Of a stretch of 64,000 nucleotides of DNA, positions 1 through 12,298 are shown piece after piece. Source of the stretch: Ganoderma boninense (lineage: Eukaryota; Basidiomycota; Agaricomycetes; Polyporales; Polyporaceae). How positions within the stretch are numbered: position 1 is the stretch's first letter; every line of letters starts with the position of its first letter. Both the position numbers and the translations under genes were made by a program. Under the pieces are notes generated by a model. That model was not told the DNA's origin, made no database searches, and was given only the letters and a program-made list of their open reading frames with translations. The DNA lies in NCBI GenBank assembly GCA_002900995.3, contig PJEW03000013.1:72519-136518 (forward strand), given 5' to 3'.

Positions 1-3000
1 ATTCGCCCACAGCCGTCAGAAAGAGAATTGATGCTTGTAGGGTGCTATCAAGGATAAAGCACACGGGCCAAGGCATGGTTGGTATGAATATCCTCCCAGG
101 ACGCGGTGCTGGTTTGGTAAATGCATATGCATTGAGTGAACAACCCTGGTATGGTCAGCATGGTTTCACATACTGTATGAGATGCAGCGTTTCGAAGAGT
201 AAGACAGCAGTTGCTCACAGATATAGGGCGAATCGTTCCTCGATGGATGGTCCATGTGTGCTCGCTGATGCATGGCCTTGACAATCTATGCACTGTGAAT
301 GGATTACCAGGCATGGCCTGGTTGGAGTGCACGGCACGCAAGTCAGAAGAGTGGAAGCAGAAGAAACGTGCTGCAAAACGACACACAATCAGGTCATCGT
401 CATTGATACGAAGGGAAGACGCATGCCGCGATGATGCGATTTGCCATGCCATTCTCGATGAGCATGAACGCTGCGACGTTGACCGCACAAGAAGCTTGTA
501 CCCGAGCTAGGCATGATGTTTCCTGGCATTGACGTCTGATATGCTGCGGCAATTACAGATTGCATCACTTGTGAAGTTTGCACATTGAACACGCACCTCG
601 AGACCAGCGATCATAGCGAGAATGGACTATTGTGCGATCCACTTGGACGAGACGAGGCCTTGAAAGCCGAGCCAGCGTTTGAGGATATGGTTGAGATCGA
701 GGTCATTCTCGCACCCTGAGGTGCCGTCATAGTAGGACAAGATATAGATTTGCAGTAAGTATACGCGCGTCGTCGGTCGTGCGGAATCACGCACTGTGGC
801 TGCGCACAACACTAGCGAGGCCAGTGTAGACAGCACGCAGTAATGGATGAGCATAATCTCGCGCTCCATCCGTCCTGTCGCTTCCATTGGACGGCTCCTG
901 GAAACAGACGTGTTCCCCTTCGCTATACTCCATCCGGATGTCAGCCATACATTCAAAACCACGAACGCAAGGACAACGTACTCGTTGAAGTGGTGCTTCG
1001 CACATGCTTTTGCGTCGGCTTCCTGCCATCCAACCACCGCCTGGTACACTACTTCCCGGGATAAAGTCGGAACCATACGCCGCGTGTGCCAATAGAGGTC
1101 CGATGGGCGCACATACGCTCTGCTCGAGTGTCGAGCCCCTCGCTCAAGCCGAATGTATAGATTGTGGTGGCGAGCGAGCCTATGGTGTCTCAGAGAGGAC
1201 TTGCGTCGTGGCGTCTGGCGCGCGCACTGCGCGAGCCTGTCTGGGACGAACATAGCTTTCGCTGTCCTGTCTACCTAGACAGGGCGGAAGATGGTGGGTT
1301 GAGGCGTGAATTCGGGGGCGAGGTGATCGAGATGTTGAGGGGAGTATGTCGGGAGTAGGAGATGCAGAAGGAACCGAAAATGAACAGAAGGGTCGGGAGA
1401 AGGTGGGCGTGATATCGATGAGGGCTACAGGACAGAGTCTGTCGGCAAGGAGGTCAGAACAAACTGGTCCCTCCAATTGTTCAAAGTATGATATGCGAAA
1501 GACATAGAGGTAACTCGATACGGGGTAGTGGAAGTTGAAGACCAACAAGAACATACTGGTCTTTGTACGACTGGTCACGATGACAGTCTCCGCAGTGGCA
1601 GTGGTAACGGGCGCGACGTTGGAAATGATACTACGTTGGAGATGGATTGAACCGATACGGCCCTGTGGACTCGGATGTTTCTTGACAATGAGGAAGAGGG
1701 TGGAGAAGCAGTTAAGGAGAAAAGAAATGTGGTCCGGCTCTGACTCGGACTCGAAGTATGTCGGAGAAGCCGGCAATTACAAGTGCGTCTGGTCCGGGTT
1801 TGACTGGCTTCGGGCACGTGACCGCGACGGCCCTGCCAGTCACGGTGCGACCGCCTGTCGAACTTCAAGAAGTTCAACTTCAAGTTGGAGTTAGCGGGTG
1901 GCGGAGGCAAGAACCACTGCGGCTACATGATCTCTAGCTTTCCATCAAAGGCACGCAATAATACTATTCGTGGGACTGGCTTGCCAACTCACTTGCGATG
2001 TTTCTTCGTCCGACAGCGATGAGCCATCACTGCTTCACAGGAAGCTCCATAGGAGTCATCGCTGGGCAGCGCCTCCGCCGGGGCATAGCTGTGTGCATCG
2101 AAGTCTTTACGACCGACTGAGTCGCTCAAGCCGCATTCAATACCCAGATTAGCCTCCGCAGAGCGCGCTGCCCCTTGCTTGTAGGGTTATCATGATGGAA
2201 GAATCTCGCATGGAGTGGACTACTCATGCTGACCAACCGGTGGAGCTCTGATCTCATATCTCAGGGACACCTGGCGCGAGGTCCGATGTCGACGGTGCTC
2301 CTGGTACGCCAGCTTACCCTATGGACGTCGTGTCAAGTGAACCGTCGGTTCGTCCGAGTCGTTGAGTCCGGACCTGAACCGCACCTAATATGAGTTGCCT
2401 GTAGACCACAGCACCGATAACCAGCACAGCTTGGCCTTGAGCCTTGGTAGGACATGGCTTCCTTTGGCGTTGTAAGGAAGCGGTGGACGAGGTGTTTGTT
2501 TCTGCGACATAGCCTGGCATAGACCCCCAACTCGGGACGCCAACCGCTGGGAGGTGACACAAGCAACCTCTGGAGACATGAAGCAGGCTTGTTATTGTAT
2601 TATCTACTCTGTAATATGTAATATCATGGGATGCGCCCCTACTACCTCAGACTAGGCAGCTCCAATTCAGACGGACAAGTTTCAGATCTAAGCTACCGGT
2701 CCGTGAAGGGAGTGGTGATCATCGAATCCGGATAGCCGTGACAGGGAGGATCGTCAGAAACAGCGACAGAAAGTACAAGAAATGATGGCACATGAAGGAA
2801 TGTAAGACGGGGAGGATCAGCACAATGCTAGACCCGCGAGATTTTGAAACACGTCTGGATCTTAGTGCTGTCAAAAAAAGAGTGAGCGGAAGATCAAAAA
2901 TAAAGCAAGCATGGAATGAACTCACCAAAGCGTTACTTCGAACATATCTTCGATCGACATACGGACCGAGCCTGGCTTGCAGTTGACCTGGTAACGTATC

Positions 3001-3014
3001 AACTTAGTCATGGA
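1..3014. other. gene-poor region, no supportable gene
   Basis: I see no reading frame here that is backed by family motifs or by a coherent exon series. Open frames of up to about 200 codons exist on the minus strand at 627-1253 and 1180-1776, but their composition is mixed and no known domain is recognisable. They could be decayed exons of a membrane protein; this is a guess. Confidence 0.4.
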
Positions 3015-3621
3015 TTAGCTAGGAATCCTGAAAATACTCACATCGAGAGAAATACCAGGGGCAGGGGGATGAGCAGTGTCGACGACGAAACTGGGACTCG
3101 GATGTGCTCCGGAGTGATGTATCGAGTCGGAAGCCAGGCCGTTATGGTAATAGTTATGCTCGGTGTTGATGGGGATTGGCTGGATAGGAAGGAGACTGCC
3201 CGCGGAGGAAGCGCGTGCTGTAGCTCGAGCCTTCGTGCTCTCAACTAACTTGAGAGGGATAGGATCCCAGTGCGAGGATGCAGCGCGAAGGTTGTGGCTT
3301 GATGCCCGGCGACGACGAGGGAGCGCTTCCGAATCGTCGTCAAGGTGGAGATTGTCACTTGATGCATGGCGATGAGGGACCGCCTCAGCATCATCATCGA
3401 GGTGGAGGTTGTCGTTCGACGGGACTTTCCGCTGAATCGAGTGGTAGGTCGTCTGGTACCCGCTGGTGAGGGTCGGTGACATCTCCGCAGTATCGGATGA
3501 GAGCATTGTCGCCGTCGTAGAGCAGTGGCAATCCTCGTCTTAAGAAGATCTCGAATTCAACTTCAAGTGATCGAACATGGGGAGCACTCACTTTCGGGGC
3601 AGCGAGCACAGGCTCCTGCAT
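3015..3621 (-). CDS. hypothetical protein, low-complexity, probably a fragment or exon series
   Basis: A minus-strand reading frame of 163 codons ends at 3015. It contains an imperfect internal duplication of a segment reading DNLHLDDD followed by E-A-(V/L)-P and basic residues, then a Ser/His/Pro-rich tail. A second short frame beginning with Met at 3621 lies directly upstream and could be an earlier exon. The acidic plus basic repeat suggests a disordered cytoplasmic tail. No domain was recognised, so function is unknown. It may be the 3' part of a decayed gene; a chance open frame cannot be excluded. Confidence 0.3.
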
Positions 3622-6103
3622 GGAGAAGTGCCGCTTTTTGAGCTAGAGAGTTCATTTCGACCGATGTCGCAGGGGGGAAGAGGAAGAGGGAGATCCTGTC
3701 GTCTTGTCACCTCGGATCTGGAGACTCCGAGGCCACGGGGTAATATAAAAGTCTAATGAGCGTCTTGAGGAATTCTGAGCATGCATCGTATCGGCGGATA
3801 AAGCCGGAAAACGAACCATGAACCCTCACCACCTTCTTCGCGATACGAGATCGGCATGGAAAGTGCACTGTACCGCGACCTTTTAAGTTTACTTGTCTGG
3901 ATGTTGCACATTTTGAAGGGAAGACCCCCCAAACCAGAATGGGGTGGTAGCTGCCCCTGTCAGGATGGAAGCGAATCTGTCGACAGCGCTTAAGACGCGA
4001 CCCGGAGGTGTTGAAAAGCGCTTGTATAGGGATGTGGCTCCGTCCCAAGACTAACGTAGAAACTCTAGCACAGGTTAAAGACGATGTACTGCAACAAAAA
4101 ATGCAGGGCCCTAATATTAAGGTAAAGGTCACATTTTCGGTCGGGGACTAGATGAAAACAGTCGCAGTGGGGACAGAAGCTTTAATTGGTCCGAGGAACG
4201 CCGCTAAGAGTAGCATTCGATAAGTTGGGGAGATAGGCCTCGGACTTGGAAGAGGTGCGTCATGGTACTGACGAATGCTTGCGGGGAGGCGAAAAGTACC
4301 GCTGAGTGAGGGACACGCCGCTCGGACCCGGCGGGAGCTACAATCGAGAGGCGAAAGAGGTACCGGGAACCCAAACACCTAAGCGCACGATTGGGACAGT
4401 TGGGCACTTGTACTCACCTCTTCCTCGTGCTCGATACGGAGCGGCTCGCTGCGTGCGGAGCCCGCGTCGTGCTTAATAGTCGCGCGGTCCCTCGGCCAGG
4501 TGGCCCCCTGACATGAAGGCTGACCACGCAGTTAGGAAGCGAGACAGAAGGGAGCAGCCTCGGGCTCTCAGCCTGATAGAGTAGGATAGACCCGTATTCG
4601 GCCGGGGCGAGCCCCGCGGCGGGCATGCCGCATACGCATACTCGGGCGGATTTTGATCGTATATAAACTCCGCTTAGTGGCTGCGCCATGGAAATCCCGA
4701 CTCCGATGATTCTCAGGCGGCCGCTGCTAGTAGGCTGCCGCCGCTGGGTCCTCCAACCCCCGCTAAGAGGTTCCAACATAGCAATGACGGAGGTAAGAAG
4801 GAAATTGAACCACAATGTTTCAACTACCATTCTTCCTCCTAGTTGCCTAAGGTCGGTACTACCTGCACAACGGTCACGGTGTGGAACTCACTCAACTCGA
4901 TTTTCCGATGCCTCGGTAGTAGTACTTTCCTGCTAGCTGTGGCCGAACATCCTCGTCCGGGCGACTGAGGAGATGTAGGATACGGGAGCAGAAGGACAAA
5001 CATGTCAGGTCTGCCTGTCAATTTTGTGGTTGTCATGTAGCTGCGACGAGAGACTTAACCGAGGGGTCAGGGGCCGTTTCTGCGTCGGAGATCCGGAATG
5101 ACCTATCGTTCAAGCACCTGCATAAGTGCGCGAGACAATCAGTGAGCGGCCTTTTCAGAGCCTTTCACTCGTAACCTAATGGGAGGGGTCGCGATTACTC
5201 TAGTATTAGGGCACAGGGAGTCGAGGGTAAGCACTTGAGTCGACCTAGCGCTGCGTCCGGTCACTTCATGTACTCCTAATTGGCCCACCGCCACGCCTGT
5301 CCACTGCGCGTGAGCGTAAGTGCACTTCTTGAATCGCAGGGGGCATAGAAACTAGAGTGCTTGACCTACAGATCCGATAGCGCAGATGTTAAATGCCGGC
5401 GAGCCCTGAAATGCGACAGTGGCTCCGCGGCACCATGGCCTCAGGCCCCCTGGGCCTGTCGGCAGCCATTCGCTCTGGTTGTTGGTTTGCCAACTCGCGG
5501 TCAGACCCTAGTAAGCCATTAATCCCAGCGACAAGTCAGCTCCGGACTCCACATCATCCCGCAAGTGATCAGGGTAACATGGTAATTCCAGCAAGTGTGC
5601 TCACCGGTATCTGGGTCCACCTCCTGTTCAACTTCGACTTCTGTCATCAAGACATCCACTGATGGTAGCGATTCTGCGTCGGCGAGACCGTGTGCATGGA
5701 TGTGACCGACACCCATCACCCAGTGATACCTCATAAGCGAGTCGCGATCAGAAAAGCTATTGTGGACACCGTGGATATATAGTCGTCAGTTACCCGGGAA
5801 TGCGATTCAGGACAAACGACATACCATCCAACGTAATAAGCATTGTAATCGTCCTGATCTCTAGCGCAGTGTGAGAGACCTATACCATCTTGATATTTTT
5901 GTCCCCGAGCGAACGACGGTATGATGTGACAAGCCCTCAACACATTGGAAGGATCAACAAAGCCGAATGCAGACTCCGATGCTAAGGGAGGGAATGCGAG
6001 CATTCGGAGCTCCGAGTTCTTTCAGGAGGTCGTCCCAGCCCGCTGGTCTTCATACCACCTGACCCAGAGGAAATCGATACGCCGCAGGGACTTCAGTCAG
6101 GTC
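3622..6103. other. intergenic, nothing recognised
   Basis: No coding region, RNA gene or repeat could be supported in this stretch. Short open frames (for example 4414-4830 minus) show no family signature and have no plausible splice partners. Confidence 0.4.
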
Positions 6104-6391
6104 GGATAATCTTTCGCCTTTAGTTACTGATGTTCATAGTTCATCTTCTCCAGTAAGGGAGAAGCGCCCGTAGCGGCGCCCGCCAGCTAAACTCCAGCGC
6201 CGACGGGTTGACCCCGACGGCGGGATTAACTTTTCGGGACGTTCAACATGGAGCGCCAAAAGCTAAGAATTTCCCGCGCACGGGTTCGAACCCGCGGCGC
6301 ACGTTGCATGACGCGCTCTAGCCAGCTGGACTACGAGGCCTTTGTATTACCACAAAGTAATAGCAATATATCCCCTCTTCCTCTGCCTACA
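6104..6391 (-). repeat. tRNA-headed repeat, copy A (truncated)
   Basis: Copy A of a repeat present three times (see 6640-6956 and 8206-8505). On the minus strand it contains a tRNA-like segment with an A-box-like TAGTCCAGCTGG and a B-box-like GGTTCGAACCC about 35 nt apart, the layout of an internal RNA polymerase III promoter. A complete tRNA cloverleaf does not form: no downstream strand pairs with the acceptor start GGCCTCG, and the D and T stems are imperfect. Copy A lacks the outermost bases that copy B shares with copy C. Likely a tRNA-derived SINE or a fold-back element. Confidence 0.6.
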
Positions 6392-6639
6392 CTTAATACA
6401 CTACTGGCGACAGGCGATAACAAATTATCCCTATCCATCCCTAGAGTACTCATGGTGACTATATCATGCTGCTTATTTGTCAGTCTTGGTGGATATCTTG
6501 TCAATAGAGTTGATCTTAAGCTGAGCTCTAATCTCAGCGGCAGAGTTTATCTGGCGGCCGGTATCAATTCCAAACCGGGGCAGGTTCTGCCGCTTCCAGT
6601 GCATCACACACTTCAGGCGCTCGGAGGCATAGAAATTTC

Positions 6640-6956
6640 GTCGAAGTGTAGGCAGAGGAAGAGGGGATATATTGCTATTACTTTGTGGTAATACAAAGGC
6701 CTCGTAGTCCAGCTGGCTAGAGCGCGTCATGCAACGTGCGCCGCGGGTTCGAACCCGTGCGCGGGAAATTCTTAGCTTTTGGCGCTCCATGTTGAACGTC
6801 CCGAAAAGTTAATCCCGCCGTCGGGGTCAACCCGTCGGCGCTGGAGTTTAGCTGGCGGGCGCCGCTACGGGCGCTTCTCCCTTGCTGGAGAAGATGAACT
6901 ATGAACATCAGTAACTAAAGGCGAGAGATTATCTGCCTTGGTTGAAACTGGTGTAC
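6640..6956 (+). repeat. tRNA-headed repeat, copy B (longest)
   Basis: Copy B lies in the opposite orientation to A and C. It shares one end (near GTGTAGGCAGAGG) with A and the other end (TTGAAACTGGTGTA) with C, so it is the most complete copy. Together A and B form an inverted repeat with a spacer of about 250 bp; B and C flank the transposase remnant. The tRNA-like head (A box, B box) begins near 6700. Whether this is a SINE or a long terminal inverted repeat cannot be decided from one locus. Confidence 0.6.
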
Positions 6957-8133
6957 GCCGTGGCTGGTAGTCCAACATACCCGGACCAATATACTTCACA
7001 TTGACATGATAAGCTCCAAGAATGCGGGCGTAAAGGAATCTGCTCTTGGAGCTAGACTCGCTGTCGCTCGTCGACGATAATAGCATGACATTGCGATGAG
7101 GCGTGCCGCAGTTGACGATATCGCGACCACGATGAACGTCATAGGATGTGTAGTTGAACCAGAACTATGTTCATCAAATCAGCGGCAGACAATGTGAAGG
7201 AGCCCGATGCCGTTGTACCTGCTTATGGTGATAGAGACGATCGTTATGGATATGCACAAATTCTTCCCATTTTCCCGTACTGTCATCAGGGGTTGCTGTC
7301 AGGTCAGAGTTATCGGGGTTCGAGAGTCGGTCCTTCTTCAGCAGGTCCATAATGCGGGGTAGAAGATGCGAACGGAGCTTGGGGAGAAAGGCCTAGCAAT
7401 GGAACCTGATCAGCCACCGACCGAAGGGGAAGCAGTGGTACATACGTGCACTGCAGGATCTCCGTGATTCCGGAAGAGAAAATCTGGGATATCGACAGGA
7501 GAATTTTCGTTCTCGCCGATGTTGTATTGCATCTTTGGGCTGAACATGGGGTCGAGTTTCTTCTCCTTCTTCACCTGCATGCGCCGTTTCAAGCTGATCA
7601 GATGTGAAGGGTAAAGAGCGTTCCGTATCACTCGAATTGTTCTCTGTCTCTGTTCCACTTTCGTCAGAGCACGCGCCACGTCCTTACCACTTGTTCGGTG
7701 GTATCGTAACCTGGACAGCTTGTGCTCGCTCTCGCCCTTGGAGTGACACTCGTCAATGCTGCTTGAAATGTGTTCCCGAGAAACGTACCAGTCTAGTGGA
7801 ATAGGAGTCAGTTGAACCCCTCATTCGGATCGTTGAGACGTAGTCTCCAAGCGCGTGCAACTTGAAAGTGTCCAGATTCAATGTCTTCAAGCGTCTGTTA
7901 TCCCCGGAAATAGGTGCTGCCTTTGATGACGACAACTGGGTAAGCTTAGACTTCTCTTCTCTTCGTTGTCGCTGTTCAGTCTCCCGTTTAAATTCCCGGG
8001 TGACATACGCGGCGCAAGTTGTAATTTTGAAGTCACGTAAACGTTGTCCAAGGAGTGTGGTCAGATTATCCAAGATTTCCGTAGTGGCGTCAGTGTGCAT
8101 ATGTAGCCCCCCGAAGCCGTGCCAATATGCCAT
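6957..8133 (-). pseudogene. decayed transposase, C-terminal part (Plavaka/Tnp2-like)
   Basis: Minus-strand fragments read in order as the end of a basidiomycete CACTA-type transposase. Around 7780-7880 there is a stretch resembling the family's KLHALGDYV and GTTDSYST segments (here KLHALGDYV and GSTDSYST). Around 7470-7590 a piece reads DPMFSPKMQYNIGENENSP, and about 6965-7085 a terminal piece contains FLYARILGAYHVNVKYIGPG. The pieces are in different frames and the last ends abruptly at repeat copy B. Family membership is from memory of motifs, not from a search. It is clearly broken: several frame changes, no N-terminal or DDE part. It is bracketed by repeat copies B and C. Confidence 0.55.
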
Positions 8134-8205
8134 CGTGAAGAGCAGCCTTGTAAGCCTGGTATTGTGAGGCTCAGGTAACAGACCTTCAAGTAGAGGGATG
8201 GCGCA

Positions 8206-8505
8206 CTACACCAGTTTCAACCAAGGCAGATAATCTCTCGCCTTTAGTTACTGATGTTCATAGTTCATCTTCTCCAGCAAGGGAGAAGCGCCCGTAGGGC
8301 GCCCGCCAGCTAAACTCCAGCGCCGACGGGTTGACCCCGACGGCGGGATTAACTTTTCGGGGCGTTCAACATGGAGCGCCAAAAGGTAAGGATTTCCCGA
8401 GCACGGGTTCGAACCCGCGGCGCGCGTTGCATGACGCGCTCTAGCCAGCTGGACTACTAGGCCTTTGTATTACCTCAACGTAATAGCAATATATCCCCTC
8501 TTCAC
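8206..8505 (-). repeat. tRNA-headed repeat, copy C
   Basis: Third copy, same orientation as copy A, sharing about 300 bp with copy B in inverted orientation. It carries the same A/B-box head but with several substitutions (for example GGTAAGGATT in place of GCTAAGAATT), so it is not a recent duplicate of A. It borders the transposase remnant on the side opposite to copy B. Confidence 0.6.
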
Positions 8506-10622
8506 TGACCTTCAGGATTGCTTTTCCTGCCTATGCTTCGCGAACTGCCCCTCGTGCTCAGATAGGGCATGTTCGCCTGCCGGCTCGGAACTTCGGAAGC
8601 AATTAGGCTGGAATGGCTCTTGGCAGAAGGTTTACCTGCAATCTCCGTGTTCAAATTTATCGTATCTTAGCCCGGCCGACTTTGGCGGCAAATATCTTGA
8701 CCCTTTTCCATGATATTGACAAAGAACTGTTGTGTCGAGACAGTAGATTCACAATTAGTATATGTTATATTGGAGCAATAGACTCCACGCACGCATGTAT
8801 GCACACAGTGCGAACTACCTGTGATACCGTGATAAGGGCTGGACTTCAGAGAAGAGGTAGTAAAAGGAAAGCCCCATACAGAGAAGTCGCACTCCGCGCA
8901 AGGGACGTGAAAATGTGATTGACATCGCTGAATGCCCAGCCGTAGCTATCAGAAATATAAACAAGGAACCCCAGAATGCTGTACTTGTGGACAGCGATCC
9001 AGCATGGGCGGGAGTGCACAGACAGTACCGGATGCGCGGTGAGACCCGACTGAGCCCCTCCGAGTCTCCGCCTAGCTCTTCTTCTGCCATTCGCCCTTCA
9101 TATGTGCCCGGAGGGACACTGCCGTTGAACAATTCCAGTGAGTCCCGAACCAGTGAGGGCAGCTCGCAGGCGTTTTGATGTTCCTGGCGGCGTCCGGTCG
9201 CCGAAGGGCTTTGACGTGGAGGGCGAGAATCGGGGAAACAAGAGACCCGCCATATCCACGAGTCCTGATGATCCGGGAGAGCTCCCAGAGAGGGATGCGA
9301 ACGAGTGGTGAGCCAATTAAGATGCACCGAAGAGCAAAAGCGCAGGAGCCTTACCACGAGCGCGGCGACGGGGAGTAAAGTCGAGAAACCTGTGCGCGAT
9401 GAAATCTCAACTTTGAACCAGCTCTAGCAGTGCTCTAGCACCACGTTTACCTAGCATGGGATTGGGTAGCTTACATAAGTTCGTGACTAGGCTCGAGTCG
9501 CGACGGAATTGGAGGTCTGACTCGAATTGCTGCTCTCCCGCCGGTCGCGGATGGCCCGTTACGTGGTTGCGACGGCCGCGCTTATGGCAGTACGTAGCGG
9601 AAACGGCCGCCGTCTTCCCTACCAGCGGGAACCGTGCTGAACCGTGCCACCGGGAGTCCGGAGTCTGAACTGCATTTGACGGGCGGCGGCCATAGTCGGT
9701 GGCCACTCGGGATTAATATTGCGGCGGTCCATTGGTGCACCAAATATGCGTCAATTCGCGGAGCGCCCGCCTTGAGCGGGGTCGGACAAGGTCGGACTTG
9801 AACTTCCACTTAAGTCACGATCAATATTGCGGCTGCGGCTACTAAGTCGGCCAACGAGTCGCTCCAAGTCCGACACTGTCACACGATTTCCTCATCCTGG
9901 CTGTCTTGATGTCAATGAAAATCACACAGGTAATTCTCTTACTGATGTTTTTACATTGCGACGTTGGTCGACGTGCACTGATGCCTCGTGCTAAGTCTGG
10001 CCTCTAACTCGCAGGCGGACTACCGTGACTGATGTACGTGCGTAGCAAGGTTTCAGCTCGATTTTCATTCAAAGTAAGTTTCATTCCCTCTCTTCAAGCT
10101 CATGGTGGGCATGTGACGTCGTGGGCTGCATCTTTCCCCAGGTCACTGAAGCTAACGTCCCAGCGTTGGCCAGGAGGGAGTGCTTTTGACATTCCTGACC
10201 CCCCCCCCGCCGATCGGATTCAAGACTTTCCCTGGTCAAAGTAGCGCAACTCAGGGTTTTCCCACTGCATTGGATGTGAGGCGGGCAATGGACTTTCTTG
10301 CTCGCCGGGGACCTACTATCGGTAAGTCCCCCAAATGCTCTTCCCCAGGCTACAAATGGAGGCTACCTACCGCTAGTACTACGTGTCTGGGCTTCCTGTA
10401 TGTGATGAACTGCAAGCTGGCGCGTGTCTGGAAACGCATGCGTTGTTTTTCGATCACCAACGCGGACATCCCGTATGGACATCCCACTTGCCTCCGTCAC
10501 ACCCTTTCTGACTTCTTCTCGGCGTGCCCTTCGGCAGCGCCCGCCTTCCACTTGCCTTGCGATAAGCCTATAAGGTGGTATCGGTGAGTTGACACGTAAA
10601 CTTCTCCCCTCGTTCCCCCACC
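8506..10622. other. intergenic, no supportable gene
   Basis: Several open frames of 70-180 codons overlap on both strands, but none shows a domain or a consistent exon series. The sequence around 9480-9850 is rich in GACTCG and GTCGGAC-like words that recur near 13,000-13,350, which may mark old repeats. Nothing firmer can be said. Confidence 0.35.
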
Positions 10623-12298
10623 ATGGCTGACTACCAACCTCGCGTAGTTCCCCCAGTGTCCCCGAGTTTTAGCGACTACGACCTAACACCTGACGGCGTT
10701 AGTATGATGGCCGCGCATCTGCGCGCCCTCCCACTCCTCTAAAACATCCCCGAAGCTCGCATCCGGGCTGCAGCAATTACGCTAATCACATTTGGATGTT
10801 CTTCTGAGTCGCATGGGCAGCATCATGCGTCGCCTGGAGAACTCTATTCTCCTTACTACGGCGCCAATACATCCTCCGTGTCCTCCAGCTGGACCGGGTG
10901 AGATAGATTACGGGAGGAGTACATGAGAACGATCATGGATCTGGTGCGACACTTTTTGATATGCTCGTGAAGCCCGAAACTGAAGCCTGTCACATTTCAG
11001 CTCACCTGCCATGATCAGGCCTTTGGTGGTGTAAGCTTTCTCACATCGACACGAAAAACTGGTCCTTCCGAGGCATCCCCTACAATCCGCGAGGTGAAGA
11101 TCGACACTTTCCTCCCAAGAGCCCATCTTTGGGAGCAGCCGCGGACGGGTATCGTCTTCGCTCGCATGGTATTTCGCCGAAGAGATTGGCCTCCCTGCGA
11201 TTCGACGCCTTCACCAGGTCAATACATCCGTGAACAAGAAGGCCCCGGCTGTCGCGGCCAATGCAGCTCCTCGCGTCGATACCGAGCGGCTGATCCCCTC
11301 ATCGGAGACGACCTGGCACACATTCTATGGGCGAGATTCTTTCGTTCTCGATCGCCTCATCGATGAATACCTAGAAATGGTTGGTGCCATGCCAGAGACC
11401 CCCTCCACAATCCCTCGACCAGTGTCTCACCTATCCCGTCCTCCCACTCACTCGTCCTCAATCTCAAGTGTTGTCAAGGGGAAGTCGTCAGATCTCACAT
11501 CGTGGACCGTGCTGGATATCAAACACTGCGCGGAACAATTACGAACCCGTAGCGTACACGATGAAGCCGGTCGCCGCACTATCATGGAGCAGGTTTCAAA
11601 ACGAATACCAGATGTGCTGAGTGTAGTCGTTGACCTCGATCGCCGTCTCAACGACCTCGAGATCATCAAGCAAACTCCGCTGTCTGAGATCGAGTCTCTT
11701 CGACAAACAATATGGGATTTGGAAGACCGTTCGTCTGTTCTATTATATGATGCTTCCAAAAATTACTGATGAGTTTTGTCCAGAACGTGATATGGCTCTC
11801 ACCCGAACCAAAGGCACCGTGGCCGCACAATTTACGTCCCGCCCCTCCCGGACGTATGGCGAAGGGGATCTGTCACGCTCGGAGCCCTCCGGGTCTTCAA
11901 TAGCCAGTAGATCACTGGTCACCTCGGTTTCTTCAACCGCTAATTCCTACCTGCCCTCCACATATAACATCCGGCGCGATGAGCCCAGTGTCCGGTCGAC
12001 GACAGCGGTCCCCGTTGTCCCTACCCCTTCCACCTCCAATCGCAATCCTATTGCACCTTCTTTCAGCCGGACTCTCACTAGGGGAAAGATTTTCGGTCCG
12101 AATACCGAGAGCGTCATCGAGCGCCATGGTCTTCCGCGCCGAACCCATACTCTCCTTAGGACGGTGGAGAAATCCCATCAAGAGAGTTCTTGGACCCTCG
12201 CCGTGGCTTCCGAGCTCGCGAACAGTTCAGATGAGTTAGTTCGTGAATTGGTCGAGGCAATGAAGGCTGATCGCACCCTGTCAACTACTGGTTTGTGA
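10623..12298 (+). pseudogene. broken hypothetical gene, at least three frame breaks
   Basis: An ATG in good context (ACCATGG) at 10623 opens a frame beginning MADYQPRVVPPVSPSFSDYD that stops after about 40 codons. Coherent protein sequence resumes in other frames through 11,100. A longer open segment runs from about 11,230 to 11,769 with no known domain. It stops just after a run of five A at about 11,758; reading on in the next frame gives a further Ser/Thr-rich stretch to a stop at 12,298 (ending STTGL). The continuous amino-acid character across the breaks suggests one former gene of about 500 codons. I do not recognise the family. An assembly error could explain the break in the A-run, but not all of the breaks. 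Confidence 0.45.

Noticed and set aside
5380..5660. Ribosomal RNA fragment
   Set aside because: A GC-rich structured look, but no recognisable rRNA segment could be matched by eye.
6248..6320. Functional tRNA gene (either strand)
   Set aside because: A and B boxes are present, but no strand pairs with the acceptor start and the anticodon stem gives a six-base loop; at most a tRNA-derived head.
7230..7300. Third hammerhead ribozyme on the minus strand
   Set aside because: CTGATGA is present, but the following segment cannot form stem II before GAAA, and no closing stem I exists.
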